From: Effrenium voratum
Lineage: Eukaryota; Sar; Dinophyceae; Suessiales; Symbiodiniaceae
Direction: 5' to 3'
Length of the DNA stretch: 64,000 nt
Assembly (NCBI GenBank): GCA_963377175.1
Contig: CAUJNA010000591.1
Span: forward strand, 1-64,000
Under the pieces are notes generated by a model, which saw nothing but the letters and a program-made list of their open reading frames with translations, was not told the DNA's origin and searched no databases. Each line of letters starts with the position of its first letter. Positions within the stretch are counted from its first letter, which is position 1. Made by a program: the position numbers and the translations under genes. Shown in pieces: positions 57,796 to 64,000 of the stretch.

Positions 57796-59275
57796 CTAAG
57801 GCTGCCTGCAGCAACAGCTTCAACACAGGACAGCTTTGCAAGGAAGAGCTTAGAAGGTTTTCAAACACCAAACAACAAGAAAACCAAAGGTGTGGCCAGC
57901 CCGACAACACAGCTTCAGGTGACAGCAAGCCCGACAGAGTCCTTAGCTTCCAGCCAGCTTGCACCCAGCCCCAGCCCAGCTAGCTTAGAGAAGAAACAGT
58001 TCAGCGTAAAGAAGTTGTTTGGAACACCAGAGCAGCAAGCCAAGGAGATAGAGCCTGTGCTATCTAACAGGGTAGTTCCATACCAGAGGCAGCAGCAGAG
58101 CAAGCTGCAGAAAGAAGCTGCACTAGTGAAGTCAGCTTACCTCCAGAAGCTAGCAGAGCTGGAGAAAGAAGACCCAGAAGCTGTAACAGGCAGACAAGGT
58201 GGCAGGCCTCCAGTTCTGGAAGAGCGTAGAGGAACTGCAGTTAAGCAACAGGAAGAAGGAGACAGATCCTTCCAGGAAGCAAGAGCTTTTTGCCTTTCAG
58301 AAGATGAAGCTTAGTGAAGAGATTCAGATGATTCTGGAAGAGTCTCAGCCTCAGAAGCAGAAGCTTGGGTCAGTTGCAAGGAGAAAGTTCAAGATGAGCA
58401 CACAGAGGCTGGAAGATTGCAGAAGAGGTTTGCCAGAGCAGCTAGTGGAGGGAGAAAGAGAGAGTTTAGCAGAGAAATCTCTCAACTTGGCAAGTGGTTG
58501 CAGAAAGAAAGGAGTTATAGCCACAACGTTTCAAAGAATGAGCTGCTGACAGAGTTCTTTGCCCTTCTGGTTGCAAGGGCAGAGAGATGCATGGCCAGGG
58601 CAGAGCTTTGCAGAAATGAGATGCAAAGGAAAGCTGGCTGAAAGAAGCTGACTGTGCCCTGCAGAGAAAGACCAAGCTCCAGCAGAGCTCAAAGTATGCA
58701 GCTTCTTATGTAGAGAGGCTGATCCAATGGCTAGGTGCAGCTTATTTGAGCAAAGATCAGACTACTCGCCTGGCACCAGTTGAAGAACAGGCTCGGGCCC
58801 AGCTCACCTCCAGGATATTGACAGAAAGCTCTGGCATCTAGGCGCTTGCTCCAGTTGCTGAGATTGAAGATGCACATTTGGTTGCAGATGCAGAGATGAT
58901 AGTTAAGAAACGATCCTCACTGGTAATCGGCACGAGTGATCAAGTCCCACTTTGGGCCAAAGATCCAAGCAAGAAGTTGGTCTTCTCTGCAGATGAGCTC
59001 AAAGGTGCCAGTTGGGACGACAGAAAGAGGTGGACTGAGATCAGGTAGGAGCTGAAAGCTGCTTAAGTTCAGGCAGCTGAAGAAGGTTACCAGCTTGTCA
59101 GTTGGGCAGATGTAGGAGCAGGGCCTCTCAAAGTTGCAGGTAATAAGGTGATGACAGGACAAAGTTCAGATGAAAAGTTTCGTTTAACATACGAAGCTTG
59201 CCAGAAGATTTACAACATAGGAGCTCCAGCAGGAACAGCTCTGCAAGGCGACTACTGCGGCGCAAGGTCGGCATA
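57790..59275 (+). pseudogene. Decayed intron-less coding block of unknown family
   Basis: Coding-like sequence runs through at least three frames on the + strand. 57790-58195: Ser/Thr/Pro-rich start, then KQFSVKKLFGTPEQQAKE and a Lys/Gln/Glu coiled-coil-like part. A shift near 58195 leads to LQFWKSVEELQLSNRKKETD and MILEESQPQKQKLGS. A shift near 58415 leads to FSREISQLGKWLQKERSYSH. Next come SSKYAASYVERLIQWLGAAY (stop 58839) and LVIGTSDQVPLWAKDPSKKL to a TAG at 59046, and more to about 59275 (KFRLTYEACQKIYNIGAPAG). Codon use (AGA, GCA, CAG) differs from the GC-rich exons of the three genes. The mix of uninterrupted coding, frameshifts and repeats at its edge suggests a dead mobile-element or retroposed gene. 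The segment around GTSDQVPLW could be a DDE-type first Asp region, but this is a guess. Confidence 0.6.
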
Positions 59276-61860
59276 GGTAGCCATCCACGATCTCCTTGAG
59301 ATTCTCGTATCCTCGTAAGTCATGTCTTCTGCTGCAAGTGCCATCTTAGCCCAGAGTGGAGGGTGGGACGACTCAGTGCAGGATGCAGATGGATGAGATG
59401 CTTTCTAGCTGGCCAAAGTTGCAGCGCAGATCGCGGTCAGAGGATATATGCACACATAACTGCACACAACTCGCCAATTCGGAGAAACACTCGTTTCACA
59501 TGGAAAATACCCACGCTGAGGGGGTCCCCCTCTCTTATCGATTTGGAGTGGTTTTGGTGTGAATCCGAAGTGGATCCCTTGACTTCTGAAGCTCGGTCCG
59601 CATGTTTGGCAATTTGCGAGCAACAAAGACAGCGCGAAACATGACAACAAGCTACTAACAAACTACTATGACAGCAACCATGTTTCACAAGACAAGAAGC
59701 TACTTTCTGGCGAATCCGATTTTGACTCCATGCCTATGATCCTCTTGCGCCTTAGGTCTGGTCATAGCTCATCCGCGGGAGCGCCCAATGATCCGGCCAG
59801 CTATGTTGCTCAGGGTTTATTTTAGTGTTGCTACCTTGAAACAAGGATGGTTGCTTTTGTTGTTTTGATCTGTTTTTTTCCCCCCCTGCCTTCTTCCCAT
59901 TCATCATCTCCCTGTTACCAGTTTTTGAGCTAGATTGCTTCTGGAGCCGCCGAGAAACATAAACATCGCCCCATGCTAAATTCAAGACCCCGGCAGGACA
60001 CCCAAAACACAGGATGGTGTGCCAAAACGGGAGGAGTTTCTCATCATGAACCCTGGAGGGGGGGCTGAATGGGGCCGCATTCGATTTGCCCACTGGCGGT
60101 TGAAAACCCTCCATATAGACACCTCGCCCCAAGGTATTCTCAACAAGTTCCAGGGGAACTTAGGGAAGGAGTACTGCAGTGGCACATCTAAAGCTTGTTC
60201 AAGGTTCAAAGCATTCCGCTGCCGGAGGGAAGCTGAGGAATTGTGGCCTTCGAACTGGGAATGGGAGACTGACGAGGCGTTGAGTGCATGTGCAAACATG
60301 AAGCTAGGATACACTTTCTCCAACCATCATTTTAGTTAAATGCAAATCACGTCTCAAATGTTAGTTGATGTGATGGGCAGCTAAATGCAAATCATGTCTC
60401 AAATGTTAGTTGATGTGATGGGCAGTTAAATGCAAATCATGTCTCAAATGTTAGTTGATGTCATGGGCTCAGATTGGTTGTGGTCCCATTCCCGTTTCTG
60501 GACACAGCCGAGTACTTGGAAGAATTTGGGGGCCCCCAGATCGCTAGGTCCCACAAATGGGACTTACCCATCCACGGGGGGTGAGTTACAGGTTTTTGAT
60601 TGAACCCCGGCTCAATCAGCGCATCTAACCCCAGCAGATTTTCGCCATGGGGTTGTTCTAAACCGGGAGGCCACCTCCCTCCCTCCCCAACATACACCCA
60701 TTGCAAGAAAGGGTCGGGGGAACAGGGCTGGTGTAAAATGGGGCATCAATCTAAACTTACCAGAAGCAGGGTGTCCAATATTTTCAGGGCACCTGAACAG
60801 AGCACCTGATGTTGGGCACCTGAACAGGGCGCCCAAAGATCCAAGTTGGACATTCAGGCAGTCCAGCAGAGAGCCTTGTTGATTGGGCATGAGTGAGGTG
60901 TCCTGCCTTTAAACCACCCTCACAAATGACTTTCTCACAAAAAGACTGTTTGTGAGCCCCCCCCCCCCCCCCACAAAAAAAAAGAAAACACAAAAAAGGG
61001 ACCACCAAACCTCCCTCGCCCCGCCAAAGAACCAAGATGCAAGTCGCTAGCCCCTATTGAGATTAGGCCCGCTTGCGGGGCCCTTGACAACCATAGGACC
61101 TGGAAGTTCTTCAGGACTTGTTTGGTGAAACAGGAGGTCAACATTTCCTTCAGAACTTCAACTGGCTCGGTGCCCCGTTTCTCCTCTTCCTCCCAGCTGA
61201 GGACGACTCCGTGGGCATGGCTACGCTCTTCGTGGCTGGCGCTCAACCCTTAGCGCAAGCGCCCGAAAACCTCCGGCCTGCTTGGCCACGGCCCCCCAAG
61301 AGCGGCTCCCTGGGGTCATTTTTATGGGGCCACTTTCTGGGAGGGGTTCTAGTAAGGGTTTTTTGTTTTCCCCGAGTCCGGAGCGATGTTCATTTTGCCC
61401 ATCAGTAAGGGCAATGCAAACCTTTGTATTGCAGTGAACAATGTGTGAGGCGAGGCCCACTTTCCAATTCGAATCCCTGAGGCGGTCAAACAAAATGAAC
61501 CAAGTGTCCATACCCTGAACACGCCCATTTGGCTGCTGGCACGCATCATGAGCTTCAGGGATGCCCTCGCCGGATGTCTGGAAGCACCCCTAAACAACTG
61601 AATCCCTGAACCGATTATTATGATTCACAAAAACGGAAATAAGACATCTGCAAGTAAGCGACCTTCATCAAGGGCGTGACCTCTTTTTACAGGGAGTTCG
61701 TTAATATTACACACAATGCTCAGTCAACATCTGCTTGTGCCACCTTGCCGGCCTTTGTTCAACATGAACACCGAGGTTTTGGACGTTGCTCAGGTGTCCA
61801 CCCATGGTCGAAAGCGAACATTTCGGTGACACAAGTGGCATTCACATCACCTTCTGTGGC
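59276..61860. other. Mostly featureless region with small repeats
   Basis: Contains a three-copy 45-bp tandem repeat (60337-60472), a C-run then A-rich stretch at 60957-60995, and an exon-like GC-rich patch at 61198-61312 (EDDSVGMATLFVAGAQPLAQ after a CTCCCAG acceptor-like site). No family recognised. Confidence 0.5.
60337..60472. repeat. 45-bp tandem repeat, three copies
   Basis: Unit starts TAAATGCAAATCATGTCTCA and ends GATGGGCAG; copies start at 60337, 60382 and 60427. Confidence 0.95.
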
Positions 61861-61897
61861 TCTGTTGCCATTTTGGCTCAAGCTTTTGGCTCATAGC
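61861..61897 (+). other. Tandem relic of the dinoflagellate spliced leader (DinoSL)
   Basis: 61861-61882 matches 20 of 22 positions of the known DinoSL, with the last 16 (GCCATTTTGGCTCAAG) perfect. It is followed at once by a second, decayed copy of its 3' part (CTTTTGGCTCATAG). In dinoflagellates the leader is added to mRNA by trans-splicing, so genomic copies at the head of a gene mark an mRNA that was reverse transcribed and reinserted. Two in a row point to two rounds. Confidence 0.75.
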
Positions 61898-61901
61898 CGG
61901 T

Positions 61902-62649
61902 ATGGGCAGTGAGAGCACATTCGTTCCTAGTGGGGGAGCGCGTGGGGACGGGCCTAGCCATTTGCGTCCTCTCTGTGTTTTTCAGGGGGCCCTTGGCCAC
62001 TCCATCAGCAAGATCTTTGCACTGCAGGGGGAAGTTGGCGATCTGGAGGACTTTGAGCTGCCGAGCAGGAGGCCAAGGCAAAAGACAAAGCCGCCAAAGA
62101 AGAAGCCGAGGCTGCAGCAGCTGCCTTGAAGGCAGCAAAGGAAGCAGCGGAGACTGAGCCAGCTAAGGAGGACAAAGGCGGCTCTCAAGCTCAGAGTAGT
62201 GGCCAGGAAACCACTGCCTCGAAAAGCGCACAATCGTCATTGGTGGTTCGCGAATCCAAGCAACAGGAGATTACTGTAAGTGTGCCAAACTTGATGATGT
62301 CAGCTTCAGGAAAGAAAGGAGAGCTATTGCACTGGAGGCTGTGGCATCTTTGCTCCCTGAATTTCTCCGAGGGATGTGATCAGCCCTGTGGAGTTGGAAC
62401 CCGGAGCATCTGTCGTGCTTGGAAACTTTCTTCATGCCCACGACTGCTAGAGATTACATTCTGCGTTGTTTCTTCCATGCCGCCCCGCTCCTTGGCGAGT
62501 TGCAAGATGAATTGAGGGTAGCGGGGAGCCCACAAGCGAACATCCATCTGGGAGGAGCAGGCCCAATAGGTGGAAAGAAGTTGCTGTCGGCTCTTGGATC
62601 CTTACCTCTTTCGGAAGAGGAGGACTGCTCCTGGATCACAGAAGCATGA
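61902..62649 (+). pseudogene. Retroposed, frame-shifted gene copy behind the DinoSL relic
   Basis: Starts with an ATG 20 bp after the first leader relic (MGSESTFVPSGGARG). GALGHSISKIFALQGEVGDL and EDFELPS follow; then a frame change near 62075 to an Ala/Glu/Lys-rich helix (EAKAKDKAAKEEAEAAAAAL) and QETTASKSAQSSLVVRESKQ. A further change near 62275 gives KCAKLDDVSFRKERRAIALE and AVASLLPEFLRGM, then TGA (62389). The same frame reopens as ETFFMPTTARDYILRCFFHA and ends at 62647-62649. Nearly all is uninterrupted coding, unlike the other genes here; one CAG acceptor-like site (61985) may mark a retained or new intron. Family unknown. With at least two frame changes and one in-frame stop it is probably not functional, unless short introns explain them. 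Confidence 0.6.
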
Positions 62650-64000
62650 ACTTCCTGGCTGATGCTCCGGCGCGAGCTGCTTGCTTGATACTTGACTGTT
62701 CGAGTGACTTTGGTGCTTTGACATTTAGTTCAAAGTGGTTTGAGCTGTGATTTTTGGTGTGAGTGAGCCTGTGCTGAAATGACGGTGCCTGTTGGATGGA
62801 GTTTCAAGAGAAGCCACAAGGCGACCAGCCAAGAGGCGTCCAATCACATATTCGGAAGACCCGGTAGGTTTGACTTGACTGACCCAGAGCGAAAGTCTCT
62901 CGTTGCAGAAAAACCCATTCGTTTGAGAACCCGTTTCGCCGAAATTGGTGTCAGATTCATATGGCAGTGGGTCAAAAAACATCGGGTAACCCAAACTGGC
63001 TTGGTGTAAATGGATACATGGGCTAAACCAGTCCATATCCTGGCCGAATTTTGACTATTGCGGAGAGTGCAGGTGCTGACCAAGAGCATGTCGCGGCTCC
63101 TCTCCTCTGAGCAGCTCCTCTGGGTCTCGGCTCTGTAGATCCGACCTCCGCAAGGCGCACGGCGCGCGAAAATGTCTTTCTGAGTGTTTCTTGGCGGAGG
63201 AACAACAACGGTTCTGGCATCAGTCGTTTTTTGGGGGGTGGGCCTAGAGTCTAGAGTCAGGCAGGGAAGATGTCATAGGTGTTTGCCTGTTTTGTGGTGC
63301 AGAGTTTGTACTGTGATGTGTCTTGGATGATGCCACGCGTTGGGCTTGTTTCTGGTTTGGAAGTATTAGCGTCAAGCATCAGAGACCTAGCAAGCTCCAG
63401 TCTAGAACCATGGCTGTTGCTGGGTCAAGTTTTGATAACACCCTATAGCTTTGCCCTTACCAAACACATGGTAGAAACGATTTCGATCCAACATGAGCAA
63501 GGCTTACTGTTGACCAAGTTTGCCGGTTGGCACCCTCCAGTTTGCAACGAATTCGCTGGTGAGATGCTGTGGATGGACGAAATCCTGCACCACCTAAGAA
63601 ACCCTGGAATGGTCTGATTCCCTGTAAATACCCACAAACAGCGGTTTCCCATGGCTTCTTAGGTGGTGCGAAATGGATTTCGTCCATCCACACTAGGGGG
63701 TGTCCGAACACTGAGCCAGTGGTTCCGTTCCGTGATGAACGTGCTGCCTTGGAGCCGTGGGGCCGTTTGGGCTTCTGAAACGGCCAATTCGGGGTCCGGT
63801 CCTCACTTTGCTGGTGCCCCAAAGGGGACCGCCAGCCGAAACGACCTGGGAGCGTAGTTCGCTGGTGAATTTGGCTTCTCAACCGCGACAGGAGCGGGGC
63901 ATCGGTGCCTCTGCGAGGTTTGATTGAAGCTCTCCACTGCAATTATTGGGGATGGTCCCAACCCACTAAACCTTCATTCGGACAAGTTCGGATGACTATA
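62650..64000. other. Non-coding flank with two inverted-repeat elements
   Basis: A diverged family A-like element (about 62959-63056: CATATGGCAGTGGGTCAAAA ... AATTTTGACTATTG) and the hairpin at 63568-63692. No exon recognised. Confidence 0.5.
63568..63692. mobile_element. Short inverted-repeat element (about 33-bp arms)
   Basis: Left arm TGTGGATGGACGAAATCC then CACCACCTAAGAA; right arm TTCTTAGGTGGTG then GGATTTCGTCCATCCACA. Loop about 55 bp. MITE-like. Confidence 0.85.

Overview
The window looks like dinoflagellate nuclear DNA, probably from the Symbiodiniaceae/Suessiales, though the genus cannot be fixed from sequence. The signs are: protein-coding sequence cut into very short GC-rich exons, all on the + strand; introns with many apparent GC-AG and GA-AG borders and AG|G acceptors; a large load of microsatellites and short inverted-repeat elements in introns; and a tandem relic of the dinoflagellate spliced leader in front of a decayed intron-poor gene copy.

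Three multi-exon genes could be rebuilt by hand. Their introns run in phase from exon to exon and the joined protein matches a known family in order. (1) About 2.4-18.2 kb: nine exons of a PARP-like ADP-ribosyltransferase, followed in the same phase by seven exons of a magnesium-dependent phosphatase 1 (MDP1, HAD superfamily). No start or stop codon was seen between them, so they may form one fusion gene of about 550 codons. (2) About 27.5-38.6 kb: a plastid-type alpha/beta hydrolase close to plant chlorophyll dephytylase CLD1. It has 14 exons, the full Ser-Asp-His triad and a stop at 38626. (3) About 39.4-51.5 kb: a small EMAP-II/AIMP1/Arc1p-type tRNA-binding protein. It has 13 tiny exons (27-82 nt) after a possible leader exon and ends at 51476.

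Regions between and inside genes: 0-2.4 kb holds local duplications and GAT repeats. 3.85-5.25 kb is a tandem array of a unit near 54 bp that runs up to an exon. 15.8-17.7 kb is an AT-rich intron block with hairpins. 18.2-27.5 kb has repeats and no gene I could establish. 51.5-57.3 kb has a long CATA array, degenerate GATA/TAGG repeats and possible exon fragments. 57.3-57.8 kb is a large inverted repeat next to a decayed, frame-shifted coding block (57.8-59.3 kb). 61.86-62.65 kb is a retroposed, frame-shifted gene copy with spliced-leader relics at its head. 62.65-64 kb has short hairpin elements.

All exon borders are hand predictions from reading frame, phase and family resemblance. No alignment or transcript was available, and single borders may be off by a few bases. 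The best leads are the ART-MDP1 fusion, the tandem spliced-leader relic with its retrogene, the duplicated RQICS-coding exon in the tRNA-binding gene, and the very high share of non-GT donors.
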